Shown: positions 11,785 to 20,402, counted from the first letter of the stretch. The stretch: 64,000 nucleotides of DNA from Saccharopolyspora rosea (GCF_025643595.1 NZ_CP102826.1:5828001-5892000); one strand, 5' to 3'. Notes: generated from the letters alone by a model not told the origin. Made by a program: numbers and translations.

Positions 11785-13254
11785 GTGGCGCGCAGAAGAG
11801 GGTTGCGCTGGCTCGGTTCGGTGCTCGCGGTGCTGCTCGGCGCGATCAGCACCGCCGCGCCGGCTTCGGCGGCCACCGCCGCCCCCGCGCACTTCGTGGT
11901 CGTCGGCCCCACCGGCGACGGGCTGCGGCAGACCGAGGACTCGGTGCGCGCTGCCGGGGGTTCGGTGGTGCAGAGCTGGCCGCAGATCGGCGTGGTCGTG
12001 GCGACCTCGACCGACCCTGGATTCGCCGCCGAGGTGCGGCACCGACCCGGCGTCGACCAGGCCGGGGCCACCCGCAACCTGGCCGAGCAGCTGCCGCCGG
12101 CGAAGCCCGCGCAGCGCGTCGAACGGCTGGAGGGCACGGTCGGCGCGACCGCCGCCGCCACCCCGCCCGGCGCGGAACCGCTGGAGCCCGACCAGTGGGA
12201 CCTCGCGCAGATCCGCGCCGACCAGGCCAACGCGATCTCCCAGGGCAGCAAGGACGTCACGGTCGGCGTGCTGGACTACGGCATCGACGCGACGCACCCC
12301 GACCTGAGGCAGAACGTCGATGCGTCCCAGTCGGTCAGCTGCGCCGGTGAGGGCGTCCCGAACACCGACCCGGCGGCGTGGGCGCCGAAGGACGAGACCC
12401 AGGCCCACGGAACGCACGTCGCGGGCACCATCGCCGCCGCGCGCAACGGCGTCGGCGTCGCGGGCGTCGCCCCGAACGCGCGGCTGGCGTCGGTGCGGAT
12501 CATCGACGACGCCGGGTTCATCTACCCCGAGTACGCGATCTGCGGTTTCGTCTGGTCCGCCGAGCACGGGTTCGCCGTCACCAACAACTCGTACTTCGTC
12601 GACCCGTGGTTCCTGTGGTGCGATCACGACCCGGACCAGAAGGCGGTCGCCGAGGCGGTGCGGCGCGCCGTCGCCTACGCGCAGCGCAAGGACGTCGTCA
12701 CCGTGACGTCCGCGGGCAACAGCGGCTGGGACCTGTCCAGACCGATCCACGACACGGAGAGCCCGAACAACGGCGGTCCCCAGCAGGACCGGATGACCGG
12801 CCCGGACTGCCACGTGCTGCCCGGGGAACTGCCGGGCGTCGTCACGGTCTCCGCGGTCGGCCCGCTCGGCGTGAAGTCGTACTACTCCAACTACGGACTG
12901 GGCTCGACAACGGTGACCGCGCCGGGCGGTGACGCCAAGCAGGTCCCGTCGACGCCGTCGCGCAACGGCCGGGTCCTGTCGACCGTGCCCGGCGGCGGTT
13001 GGGGCTGGATGCAGGGCACCTCGATGGCCTCGCCGCACGTCGTCGGCGTGGTCGCGCTGCTGCGCAGCACGCACCGGGACTGGACCGCGCAGCAGGCGAT
13101 CGGCGCGCTCGCCGCGCAGGCCGATCGGCTGCCCTGCCCGAAGAACTACGACCCGGACGGCGACGGCAAGCCCGACGCGGTGTGCGAGGGCGGCAGCACC
13201 GGCGCCGGTTTCTACGGCGCGGGCCTGGTCAACGCCCTGCACGCGGTGCAGTGA
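11785..13254 (+). CDS. Secreted S8-family serine peptidase (subtilase)
   Basis: This 489-residue protein has a signal peptide (about 1-29, Arg-rich start and cleavage near ASA-AT), a prodomain of about 100 residues, and a subtilisin domain with the catalytic triad Asp164 (VLDYG), His208 (HGTHVAG) and Ser413 (GTSMASPH). It is expected to be exported and to degrade proteins outside the cell. GTG 11785 follows a strong AGGAGGG ribosome site. It is monocistronic or loosely linked with the flavoprotein gene 88 bases downstream. Confidence 0.93.
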   Translation: MARRRGLRWLGSVLAVLLGAISTAAPASAATAAPAHFVVVGPTGDGLRQTEDSVRAAGGSVVQSWPQIGVVVATSTDPGFAAEVRHRPGVDQAGATRNLAEQLPPAKPAQRVERLEGTVGATAAATPPGAEPLEPDQWDLAQIRADQANAISQGSKDVTVGVLDYGIDATHPDLRQNVDASQSVSCAGEGVPNTDPAAWAPKDETQAHGTHVAGTIAAARNGVGVAGVAPNARLASVRIIDDAGFIYPEYAICGFVWSAEHGFAVTNNSYFVDPWFLWCDHDPDQKAVAEAVRRAVAYAQRKDVVTVTSAGNSGWDLSRPIHDTESPNNGGPQQDRMTGPDCHVLPGELPGVVTVSAVGPLGVKSYYSNYGLGSTTVTAPGGDAKQVPSTPSRNGRVLSTVPGGGWGWMQGTSMASPHVVGVVALLRSTHRDWTAQQAIGALAAQADRLPCPKNYDPDGDGKPDAVCEGGSTGAGFYGAGLVNALHAVQ

Positions 13255-13342
13255 CGGCCCCACGGCCGCGGTGACCCCGGGTTGCCGAGGCCGCCCCACC
13301 GCCCCACCCTCCGGAAGGGGAACTCGACGTGCGGAGGCGGCG

Positions 13343-14578
13343 GTGGCTGATTCGGAGACCTTCGTGGTGGTCGGCGCCGGGATGGCCGGGGCCAAGACCG
13401 CGGAGGCGCTGCGCGACCAGGGGTTCGACGGACGCATCGTGCTGATCGGCGACGAACGGCACCGCCCGTACGAGCGCCCGCCGCTGTCCAAGGGCTACCT
13501 GATGGGCCAGTCCGATTTCGACAGCGCCTACGTGCACTCCCCGAACTGGTACACCGACAACCGCATCGACCTGCAACTGGGCACGCCCGCGAGGCGGATC
13601 GACCGGGCGCTGCGGCACGTCGAGCTGGCCGACGGCACCCGGGTCGACTACGACAAGCTGCTGCTGGCGACCGGTGCCACCCCGCGCTCGCTGCCGATCC
13701 CGGGCACCGACGCCGACGGAGTTCTGCTGCTGCGCCGCGTGGAGGACTCCGACCGCATCAAGCGCACGCTCGCCCGCATCGAGCGGTTGGTCGTGGTCGG
13801 CGCGGGCTGGATCGGGCTGGAGGTCACCGCGGCCGCCCGCGAGGCCGGTGTCGAGGTCGCGGTCGTCGAGACCGCCGAGCTGCCGCTGCTGCGGGTGCTG
13901 GGCCCGGAGGTCGCCCGGGTGTTCGCCGATCTGCACCGCGAGCACGGCGTGGACTTCCGCTTCGGGAGCCAGGTCCGCGAGATCACCGCCGCGGGCGGCG
14001 CGGTCACCGGCGTCCGCCTCGCCGACGGCGCGGAGCTGGCGGCCGAGGCGGTGCTGATCGCCGTCGGCGTCGAACCGGACGTCGCGCTGGCCCACGACGC
14101 CGGACTGCGCGTGGAGGACGGGATCGTCGTGGACTCGTCGCTGCGCACCGGCGACCCCAACATCGTGGCCGCGGGCGACGTCGCGAACGCCTTCCACCCG
14201 CTGCTGGACCGGCAGCTGCGCGTGGAGCACTGGGCGAACGCGCTCCACCAGCCGACCACCGCGGCGGCGTCCATGCTCGGGCGCGACACCCGGTACGAAG
14301 CGCTGCCCTACTTCTTCACCGACCAGTACGACCTCGGCATGGAGTACCTCGGGTACGTCGAGCCCGGCGGCTACGACCAGGTCGTCTTCCGCGGCGACGT
14401 CGCCTCCCGCGAGTTCATCGCGTTCTGGTTGGACAACGGACGGGTCCAGGCGGGCATGAACGTCAACGTCTGGGACGTCGGCGACCGCATCGAAGTGCTC
14501 ATCACCTCCGGCGCCCTGGTCGACCCGACCCGCCTCGGCGATCCCGACACCCCGCTGGACGAGCTCATCGCCCGCTGA
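13343..14578 (+). CDS. FAD-dependent ferredoxin/rubredoxin reductase-like oxidoreductase
   Basis: This 411-residue flavoprotein has two dinucleotide-binding motifs: VVVGAGMAGAKTAE near the N-terminus for FAD, and VVVGAGWIGLE about residue 152 for NAD(P)H. The C-terminal domain resembles the reductase C-domain of ferredoxin reductases that serve P450s and dioxygenases. GTG 13343 was chosen because GGAGG lies just upstream and the glycine motif starts soon after. No ferredoxin or P450 gene is adjacent, so the electron partner is unknown. Confidence 0.88.
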   Translation: MADSETFVVVGAGMAGAKTAEALRDQGFDGRIVLIGDERHRPYERPPLSKGYLMGQSDFDSAYVHSPNWYTDNRIDLQLGTPARRIDRALRHVELADGTRVDYDKLLLATGATPRSLPIPGTDADGVLLLRRVEDSDRIKRTLARIERLVVVGAGWIGLEVTAAAREAGVEVAVVETAELPLLRVLGPEVARVFADLHREHGVDFRFGSQVREITAAGGAVTGVRLADGAELAAEAVLIAVGVEPDVALAHDAGLRVEDGIVVDSSLRTGDPNIVAAGDVANAFHPLLDRQLRVEHWANALHQPTTAAASMLGRDTRYEALPYFFTDQYDLGMEYLGYVEPGGYDQVVFRGDVASREFIAFWLDNGRVQAGMNVNVWDVGDRIEVLITSGALVDPTRLGDPDTPLDELIAR

Positions 14579-14662
14579 CGGCTGCGCGGGGGCCACGCGC
14601 GCGCTCGCCGGTTCCCGGACGTGCCGCCGCCGGCTGTCCGATGTGGAGTGCCGGTCGGGGCG

Positions 14663-15307
14663 CTACCGCTGGACCGCGGCGTGCAGGCCGGCGAGCACGA
14701 CGTTCAGGCCGAACTCGAAGCGGGCGTCGAAGTCCAGGAGGAGTTCGGCCGGGACGGCGGCCAGGCGCGGGAACTCGCCGCCGCGCACCGCCTCGGTGAG
14801 CAGTTCGCGCTCGTCGCCGGTCGAGCCCTGCTGTTCGAGGACCTCGCCGAGCACGTAGCAGAACAGCGTGGTGTTGGCCCATATCGCGGTCGCGGCCGGA
14901 AAACCGGCCTCGTGCATGACCGCGAGCGCCGTCTCGACCAGGGTGAGGGTGGGGCGTTTCGCCGCGTAGCTCCCGCCGACGATGCGCGCGCCGTCGCGCT
15001 GCTCCAGCAGCACGGCCCGCAGGCCCCGCGCGAGGGAGGCGGCGGACTCCCGCCAGTCAACGCCGTCGCCCGGGGCGGCGATGCGCTCGGGAACCGCGGC
15101 GAGCAGCGTCTCGGACATCTCGTCGAGCAGCGCCCGCTTGGAACCGAAGAGCCGGTAGATCGTCGGCAACTGCACGTCGAGGCTGGTGGCGAGCCGGCGC
15201 ATGGTGAGCGAGTCGAGCCCGTCGGAGTTGACCAGCGCGAGCGCCGCGCGCGCCACCGTTTCCGCGCGCACCGGTCGGTCGCGCCGTCGTCCGGCTCCCG
15301 TTGACAT
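14663..15307 (-). CDS. TetR/AcrR-family transcriptional regulator
   Basis: This 214-residue repressor has an N-terminal helix-turn-helix (about residues 15-60, with LTMRRLATSLDVQLPTIYRLF as the recognition region). Its C-terminal ligand domain resembles the TetR_C type. It is divergent from the PDR-type reductase gene 63 bases away, and two related palindromes lie in that gap; one overlaps its own start codon. It probably represses itself and the reductase operon. The effector is unknown. Confidence 0.9.
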   Translation of the reverse strand: MSTGAGRRRDRPVRAETVARAALALVNSDGLDSLTMRRLATSLDVQLPTIYRLFGSKRALLDEMSETLLAAVPERIAAPGDGVDWRESAASLARGLRAVLLEQRDGARIVGGSYAAKRPTLTLVETALAVMHEAGFPAATAIWANTTLFCYVLGEVLEQQGSTGDERELLTEAVRGGEFPRLAAVPAELLLDFDARFEFGLNVVLAGLHAAVQR

Positions 15308-15323
15308 GTTATCGATGATAACA
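15307..15323. promoter_or_regulatory. TetR operator O1 (palindrome)
   Basis: This is a perfect 17-base palindrome, TGTTATC-GAT-GATAACA, that overlaps the TetR start codon. Its sister site O2 lies 36 bases away centre to centre. The location and symmetry are those of a TetR-family operator with autoregulation. Confidence 0.7.
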
Positions 15324-15342
15324 CTACTGTCGGTTTTGGTCC

Positions 15343-15359
15343 TGATAACATCGTTAACA
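15343..15359. promoter_or_regulatory. TetR operator O2 (imperfect palindrome)
   Basis: TGATAACATCGTTAACA is an imperfect palindrome. Its reverse complement differs from O1 at only two symmetric positions. It ends 11 bases before the reductase ATG at 15371, so binding would block the rightward promoter or ribosome access. Confidence 0.65.
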
Positions 15360-15370
15360 CTGGAGCGGCC

Positions 15371-16345
15371 ATGACGAGTGCGGCCCCGGCACGACCGAGC
15401 ACCGCGCCGACCGACCTGGTGGTGCTGGTGCGCCAACTGCGGTGGGAATCCACCGGCGTCGTCTCCGTCGAGTTGTGCGCCGCGGACGGGAACCCGCTCC
15501 CGCCGTGGCAACCCGGCGCCCACATCGACCTGGTGCTGCCGACCGGGATCACGCGCCAGTACTCGTTGTGCGGTTCGCCCGCGGACCGCGACCACTACCG
15601 CATCGCGGTGCTCCGCGAGCGCCGCAGTCGCGGCGGTTCGGAGTACGTGCACGCGTTCCTGCGGCCGGGACAGCCGGTCCGGGTCCGCGGGCCCCGCAAC
15701 AACTTCGGCTTCGAGCCGGCGGATTCGTACCTGTTCATCGCGGGCGGTATCGGGATCACCCCGATCCTGCCGATGGTGCGGCGGGCCGAGGAGCTCGGTG
15801 TGCCGTGGCGGCTGGCCTACGGCGGGCGCACCGCGGGATCGATGGCCTTCCTCGGGGAACTGCGCGAGTACCGGGACAGGGTGTGGCTGCACCCCTCGGA
15901 CCGGGCAGGGCGGATACCGCTCGGCGAGTGGCTGGACCATCCCGAGGACGGCACCGCCATCTACGCGTGCGGGCCGGAACCCCTGCTCCGCGCGGTCGAG
16001 AGCGCAGCCGCGCACTGGGCTCCGGGCAGTCTGCACCTCGAACGGTTCAGGGCCCGGCCCAAGCCGGAACTGCCGAACTCGGAGTTCGAGGTGGAGTGCG
16101 CCCGGTCGCACCGCACCGTGACCGTTCCCGCCGACCGCAGCGTTCTCGACGCGCTGGAGGGCGCCGGCCTGCCGGTTGCCGGGTCGTGCCGGGAGGGGGT
16201 CTGCGGCACCTGCGAGACCCGGGTGCTCGGCGGAACCCCGGAACACCGCGACGACATCCTGTCCGGTCCGGAACGCGAAGCCGGCGAGCGCATGTTCATC
16301 TGCGTTTCCCGCTCGTGCGGCCCGAAACTGACGCTCGACATCTAG
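15371..16345 (+). CDS. PDR/VanB-family oxidoreductase (FMN, 2Fe-2S)
   Basis: This 324-residue reductase has the phthalate dioxygenase reductase layout. An N-terminal flavin domain carries RQYSLCGS, a central NAD-binding domain carries GGIGITPILPM, and a C-terminal plant-type [2Fe-2S] ferredoxin domain has cysteines in CREGVCGTC plus a late Cys. It would pass electrons from NAD(P)H to an oxygenase or demethylase. It is the first gene of a two-gene unit under the divergent TetR. No oxygenase gene is adjacent, so the partner is unknown. Confidence 0.92.
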   Translation: MTSAAPARPSTAPTDLVVLVRQLRWESTGVVSVELCAADGNPLPPWQPGAHIDLVLPTGITRQYSLCGSPADRDHYRIAVLRERRSRGGSEYVHAFLRPGQPVRVRGPRNNFGFEPADSYLFIAGGIGITPILPMVRRAEELGVPWRLAYGGRTAGSMAFLGELREYRDRVWLHPSDRAGRIPLGEWLDHPEDGTAIYACGPEPLLRAVESAAAHWAPGSLHLERFRARPKPELPNSEFEVECARSHRTVTVPADRSVLDALEGAGLPVAGSCREGVCGTCETRVLGGTPEHRDDILSGPEREAGERMFICVSRSCGPKLTLDI

Positions 16346-16353
16346 GGAGGACG

Positions 16354-17040
16354 ATGAGCAGCGCGCGACGCGGTGCGCCGGAACGCACCGCAGCGGACGA
16401 CTACCGCCCCATCGACATGACCCGGGTCCGCGAAGTGCTGGGGCATCCGCCGCGGTTCATCGCGGAGAAGAAGCAGCCCCACGTCGGCGAGTTCGCCGCC
16501 CGGTTCATCGCGCACAGCACGTTCTTCTGCCTCGCCACCGCCGACGCGGAAGGCCGGGTCGACACCAGCCCGAGGGGCGACCCACCCGGTTCGGTGCGGG
16601 TGCTCGACCCGTGGACGCTGGCCATCCCGGACCGCCCGGGCAACCGGCTGGCCGACACGTTCGAGAACCTCACCCGCAATCCGCGCGTCGGCCTGATGTT
16701 CCTCGTGCCGGGGATCCGCGAGGTCATGCGGGTCAACGGGGACGCCTTCGCCACCGACGATCCCGACCTGCTCGCCCAGCTCGGCGCCGAGGGCAAGCCG
16801 GCGGTGCTGGCCATCGTGGTGCGAGTGCGCGAGGTGTTCGCCCAGTGCGGCAAAGCCGTCATCCGCGCGCGGTTGTGGGAAGCCGACGAGCGCGGCCTCG
16901 CCGACGCGCTCACCCTCGGCGGCGACTTCTACACCATGACCGTCGCCGAGAACGCCGGGAAGATGGCCGACGCACTCGGCGACCAGCTCGGCGGCATCAC
17001 CGCGATGGCCGAGGAGAACTACCGGAACGAGCTGTACTGA
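16354..17040 (+). CDS. Pyridoxamine 5'-phosphate oxidase-family FMN protein
   Basis: This 228-residue protein starts at ATG 16354 after a GGGAGG site, eight bases behind the PDR-type reductase. It has the split-barrel FMN-binding fold signature (FFCLATADAEGRVDTSPRG, then a conserved F-x-N-L-x-R-N-P-R-VGLMF block). It belongs with the larger DR_2398/MSMEG_1061-like 'PPOX' proteins, not with true PdxH. The pairing with a reductase suggests a joint redox or detoxification role, which is inference. A transcription end is not obvious. Confidence 0.85.
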   Translation: MSSARRGAPERTAADDYRPIDMTRVREVLGHPPRFIAEKKQPHVGEFAARFIAHSTFFCLATADAEGRVDTSPRGDPPGSVRVLDPWTLAIPDRPGNRLADTFENLTRNPRVGLMFLVPGIREVMRVNGDAFATDDPDLLAQLGAEGKPAVLAIVVRVREVFAQCGKAVIRARLWEADERGLADALTLGGDFYTMTVAENAGKMADALGDQLGGITAMAEENYRNELY

Positions 17041-17106
17041 GCTGGCGCCGCACCGCTGCGCCGATCTCGTTCGGCGTAGCAGCTGGGAACCGGTGGCGAC
17101 GGCTGG

Positions 17107-17270
17107 TTCTGGACGGTCGGGCGGATCGAGGTCGGCCATTCGGCCCGATCTCGCTGATCCCCGCGTTGCTCACCAGGACATCGAGGCGACCGAACTCGTC
17201 CACCGCCTTGCCGACGAGTCGCCGCAGATCCTCCCGGTCGGTGACATCGACGGTGCAGGCGAAGGGATCG
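17107..17270 (-). pseudogene. SDR remnant with internal deletion
   Basis: This 164-base stretch matches the SDR gene at 18025-18678 in two separated blocks. The first 18 bases equal 18029-18046, then the match jumps to about 18458 and continues with scattered differences. About 410 bp of the middle are missing. The surviving block encodes the DEFGRLDVLVSNAGIS segment. It is a broken second copy of the same gene. Confidence 0.7.
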
Positions 17271-17329
17271 ATCCGCCAATCCGATGCATGTCTGAAACCA
17301 CCTGGAAAACCCGGTGCACCGCGGCTTCT

Positions 17330-17833
17330 TCATCGCGTGCTTTGCAGCAGCAGAACCGCGTATTCGTCTCCGGCCTGCGGCTCCTGCCTGATCAACCCGA
17401 CTCGTTCGGCGACCCGGATCGCTGCGGTGTTCCACGGGCGCGTTTCCACGAGGACCGGCCAGTCCGGATGCGCGGTCGCGGCAGCGCTGATCGCTTCGCG
17501 GGCCATCTCGGTTGCTATCCCGATCCCCCACAAGCCGGGAAACACGCGGTAGTACAGGTTCCAACAGCGGCGACCCCGCCAGAGCTTCGGCTGGACCCCG
17601 CCGAATCCCGCGACCTCTCCCCGGAACAGGATCGTCCAGTAGCCGAGTTCGCCACGCTCCCACACGGAACAGAACTCGGCGAGGTACTTGGCGGACGCGG
17701 CGAGGTCCGGAGGTTCGCGTGGTGGGTCTTCACGTTCCCGAAGCGAAGCTTCCAACGCCGCGAAAGCGCCCAAGTCCGCCGCGGCCACGCGGCGGAGCCG
17801 CAGCCTGGCAGTGGAACCCTCGAACGCACCCAT
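17330..17833 (-). CDS. GNAT-family N-acetyltransferase
   Basis: This 167-residue protein resembles the RimJ/RimL-type GNATs that acetylate protein N-termini or small amines with acetyl-CoA. It has the N-terminal RLRLRRVAAADLGAFAAL beta-alpha start, the Y-W-x-I-x-F-x-G-E-x-A-G-F core strand and, near the end, RPWNTAAIRVAERVGL, the family's typical N-x-x-A-x-R-V-x-E-x-x-G motif. It lies alone between an SDR remnant and a decayed xth tail. The substrate is unknown. Confidence 0.85.
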   Translation of the reverse strand: MGAFEGSTARLRLRRVAAADLGAFAALEASLREREDPPREPPDLAASAKYLAEFCSVWERGELGYWTILFRGEVAGFGGVQPKLWRGRRCWNLYYRVFPGLWGIGIATEMAREAISAAATAHPDWPVLVETRPWNTAAIRVAERVGLIRQEPQAGDEYAVLLLQSTR

Positions 17834-17877
17834 GCGGGCAAAGTAGCCTGTCGCGTCAACCGCGAATCCGCATCATG

Positions 17878-17919
17878 GCGGTCGCCCTCCAGGCCGATCA
17901 CACGGCCTGGTGCAGACCA
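17878..17919. repeat. 42-bp dispersed repeat, copy 1
   Basis: This matches 19705-19746 at 37 of 42 positions, and every difference is a transition. In both places the repeat is followed, after some tens of bases, by a copy of the xth 3' end. It is probably part of an older duplicated unit or the end of a mobile element. Confidence 0.55.
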
Positions 17920-17956
17920 GGACAGCGACCAGTCAGCTCCACCCCGAGCGCCCAGC

Positions 17957-17994
17957 AGTCGAAGACCGGCGCGTGATCCGACCAGCGCTGGTCG
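17957..17994 (-). pseudogene. Decayed copy of the xth 3' end
   Basis: About 38 bases match the last bases of exonuclease III (20771 onward), with a 12-base deletion and changed flanks. It includes the stretch encoding the catalytic SDH region. This is the third xth tail in the window, besides the intact gene and the perfect copy at 19889-20020. Confidence 0.6.
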
Positions 17995-18024
17995 CACCGA
18001 GCCGGCCGCGCGCGGCCGCGACGA

Positions 18025-18678
18025 CTAGTTCTGGACGGTCGGGCGGAGGGTGATCTCGCCGATCTCGACTTCGTGGGGCTGTTCGACGGCGCAGGCGACG
18101 GCGCGGGCAACGGCTGCCGGCTCCATGGCGAACTCGTCCACCTTGCGCCGGATCTGCTCGCGGACCCGGGGGTTGTCGATGGAGTCCGCGAGTTCGGTGC
18201 GCACCATCCCGGGTGACACCGATGTCGTCCGCAGGACCCCGTCGGTCGATTCCTGCCGCAGTCCTTCCAGGAGCGTGCGGACGGCGTTCTTGGTCCCGGC
18301 GTAGACCGCCTGCGCGGGGACGATCTTCAGGCCGGAGGTCGACACCGTGGTCACGAGGTGACCACGCCCCTGTCGGCGGAACACCGGGAGCGCCGCGGCG
18401 ATGCCGTGGAGCACCCCGCGGAGGTTGACGTCGATCATCGCCGACCACCCGTCGACGTCGAGGTCGGCCACCGGCCCGGTCTTGCTGATCCCCGCGTCGC
18501 TCACCAGCACATCGAGCCGACCGAACTCGTCCAGCGCCCGACCGGCGAGTCGTTCGAGGTCCTGCCGGTCGGTGACATCGGTGGTGCACGTGAGGGCACG
18601 ACCACCGCCTTCTCGGATCTCCCGGGCGATCTCGTCGAGCCGCGCGGCGCGGCGGCACCGGCGCTGCTGGCCGAGCAC
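18025..18678 (-). pseudogene. SDR-family oxidoreductase, 5'-truncated
   Basis: The protein carries the SDR central and C-terminal parts: LDVLVSDAGIS (NAG-type motif), the catalytic Ser, Y-A-G-T-K (YxxxK) and PGMVRTEL. It lacks the N-terminal Rossmann strand and TGxxxGxG cofactor loop; homology begins only at about RLDEIAREIREGGG. The sequence that should encode the start instead belongs to a TetR fragment on the other strand, from about 18647. An ATG at 18678 would give a 217-residue product without a cofactor site, so I treat it as non-functional. Confidence 0.75.
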
Positions 18679-18989
18679 GAGCCGCTCGACGCCCTCGCGC
18701 GCTGGTTCGACCGGCTGGTGGACTACGCGCGGGTCAAGCGCGGAGTGATCGCCGCGGTCGAGGTGGGGGTGTGGCGGGAGTCACCGCGCACAGCCTCGGC
18801 CCGATCGGCGATGCGGTGACGACGCTTCTCGACGCGGGCAGAGCAGACGGCACCATCCGCCCCGACGTCGACGCCCGCGACGTCATCCTCCTCGTCGGCT
18901 ACCTGTCCCGACTCGACGACACCGAGTGGGACACCCGCGCCCGCCACCTGCTCGACCTCGTCCTCGACGGACTGCGCCGCCGCGACTGA
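18647..18989 (+). pseudogene. TetR-family regulator, C-terminal remnant with frameshift
   Basis: The frame ending at 18819 encodes PLDALARWFDRLVDYARVKRG, and the next frame (from about 18771) encodes AHSLGPIGDAVTTLLDAGRADG and the rest of a TetR C-terminal domain to 18989. The helix-turn-helix half is absent and a frameshift lies near 18770. It directly abuts the truncated SDR, which runs in the opposite direction. The original was probably a divergent SDR-TetR pair whose shared promoter and both 5' ends were lost. Confidence 0.7.
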
Positions 18990-19180
18990 GGAACCACCCG
19001 GACACCGTGGCCGCGCGAGCGATACCGGGTGGATGGACGAGCGTCCGGGGCGGTGGCACAACAGTGCACGATGTCGGAACCCGGCTGGCAGTGCGGAGCA
19101 ACGCTGGGCATTGATGCGATCTGCAACGCACCGGCCGCGAGTCCGAGTCGCCGCGTGCACCCAGCTGAGAACATGAGCGC

Positions 19181-19777
19181 ATGGGGATCGTGCCCGGCGA
19201 TTTCGAGTTGACCATGGACGAGTTGCGCGTGGTCGCTCGCTACGCAGTGGACAGCGCCGAGGAGGTGCTGAGCATCTTCGAGCAGGTTCACCCCGACGAC
19301 CGAAGACCACGTGCAGCCGTCGAAGCGGCGTGGATCTTTGCCGGCGGTGCCAACCGAACGATGCTGCAACGAACCGCCGCCCTTGATGCACACCGGGCCG
19401 CCAAGGACGCGACCACCGAGGCAGCCAAGCACGCCGCGCACGCCGCCGGTGACGCCGCCTCCGCCGCGTACCTGCACCCCATCGCCAAAGCGACCCAGGT
19501 CGGACACATCCTGCGCGCCGCCGCGCACGCGGCACGCGCGGCCGAGCTGTCCGCCGGGGGCGATCCGAGCGTGGGAGACCAGCGCATCGAGCGGGCTCGT
19601 CAGCGCGCACTACCTGCTCTTGTCGACGTGCTCGGGCGCTATCCGCCCGCACCCGCCGGCAAGAGCCGGGTCGCACAGCTCATGCAGACCTTGGACGCGT
19701 CGTTGCGGTCGCCCTCCGGGCCGACCACGCGGTCTGGCGCAGACCACGGCGGCCCGCCGCGCGATCAGCCAGCTTGA
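19181..19777 (+). CDS. Putative immunity protein (Imm5-like)
   Basis: This 198-residue protein is rich in Ala and His. It has the pattern FELTMDELRVVARYAVDSAE, then AAWIFAGGANRT, then repeated A-H-A-A segments and [20 protein letters not shown]. These match actinobacterial proteins annotated as putative immunity domains. The last about 25 residues come from the 42-bp dispersed repeat and look like an accidental extension. No toxin gene is adjacent. Function is inferred from family resemblance only. Confidence 0.65.
   Translation: MGIVPGDFELTMDELRVVARYAVDSAEEVLSIFEQVHPDDRRPRAAVEAAWIFAGGANRTMLQRTAALDAHRAAKDATTEAAKHAAHAAGDAASAAYLHPIAKATQVGHILRAAAHAARAAELSAGGDPSVGDQRIERARQRALPALVDVLGRYPPAPAGKSRVAQLMQTLDASLRSPSGPTTRSGADHGGPPRDQPA
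19705..19746. repeat. 42-bp dispersed repeat, copy 2
   Basis: This matches 17878-17919 at 37 of 42 positions with only transitions. It lies inside the apparent C-terminal extension of the immunity-like gene and about 140 bases before a perfect copy of the xth tail. Confidence 0.55.
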
Positions 19778-19888
19778 CCGCCCACCGCCGTGCCAAGCGC
19801 CGGTTCCCGTCAGCCTCGCGGCTGCCCCTGGCGAACTGGTGGCCCGTCTCGACCGCCGGTGTCATCGACGGGAGATCTTGGGCGCCTG

Positions 19889-20020
19889 GAAGTCGAAGAC
19901 CACCGTCACCGGTGCGTGATCCGACCAGCGCTGGTCGTAGCTCGGGGCCTTCTCCACCCGGGCCTCGACGGCGCGGTCGGCCAGTGCGGGCGTGGCGACG
20001 TGGTAGTCGATCCGCCAGCC
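19889..20020. repeat. 132-bp direct repeat, duplicated xth 3' end
   Basis: This is identical base for base to 20770-20901, the last 132 bases of xth including the codons for the catalytic SDHAP motif. The pair is in direct orientation, 881 bases apart, and encloses the HEPN-MNT genes. Upstream of the block the sequence diverges at once; downstream the copied frame reads on for eight codons (QAPKISRR) before a stop. It looks like an attachment-type duplication left by integration at the xth 3' end. Confidence 0.85.
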
Positions 20021-20063
20021 GATTGAACTTGTCGAAGGCGACATCGACTGGGCACTACAAGAG

Positions 20064-20402
20064 CTAAGACTTCAACAGTGTCCGCAGAACATCAGCTAGC
20101 CCTGGGAGTCGCTCGGTGAGGACCTGCCAGACCAGCGCGTCGTCGACTGTCGCGTATCCGTGTATGAGGATGTTGCGGAACGCCACGATACGAGCGAGAT
20201 CCGGCACTTGAGCGGCGAGTTCTGGATCCACCTTGGAAAGCTGGTTGAGAGCCTCGCCGATGATCTCGAACTGCCGCTCAACGGCGGATCGCAGCATGGC
20301 GTTCGCTTGATAACCAGCAAAATCCTCGCCCTTGCTGAAGCCTCTCAGTAACTCTGCCGCTTGCAGCGCATCCCAGAGGTAGGCACGAGCATCACGCTGC
20401 AT
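20064..20402 (-). CDS. hepT: HEPN toxin, HepT/DUF86 family
   Basis: This 112-residue all-helical protein has the HEPN ribonuclease motif RX4HXY (Arg76, His81, Tyr83 in RNILIHGY). Proteins of this family act as toxins paired with a minimal nucleotidyltransferase antitoxin. Its start overlaps the 3' end of mntA by 11 bases, typical of a coupled toxin-antitoxin operon. The gene is less GC-rich than its surroundings and lies between 132-bp direct repeats, consistent with recent acquisition. Confidence 0.9.
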   Translation of the reverse strand: MQRDARAYLWDALQAAELLRGFSKGEDFAGYQANAMLRSAVERQFEIIGEALNQLSKVDPELAAQVPDLARIVAFRNILIHGYATVDDALVWQVLTERLPGLADVLRTLLKS

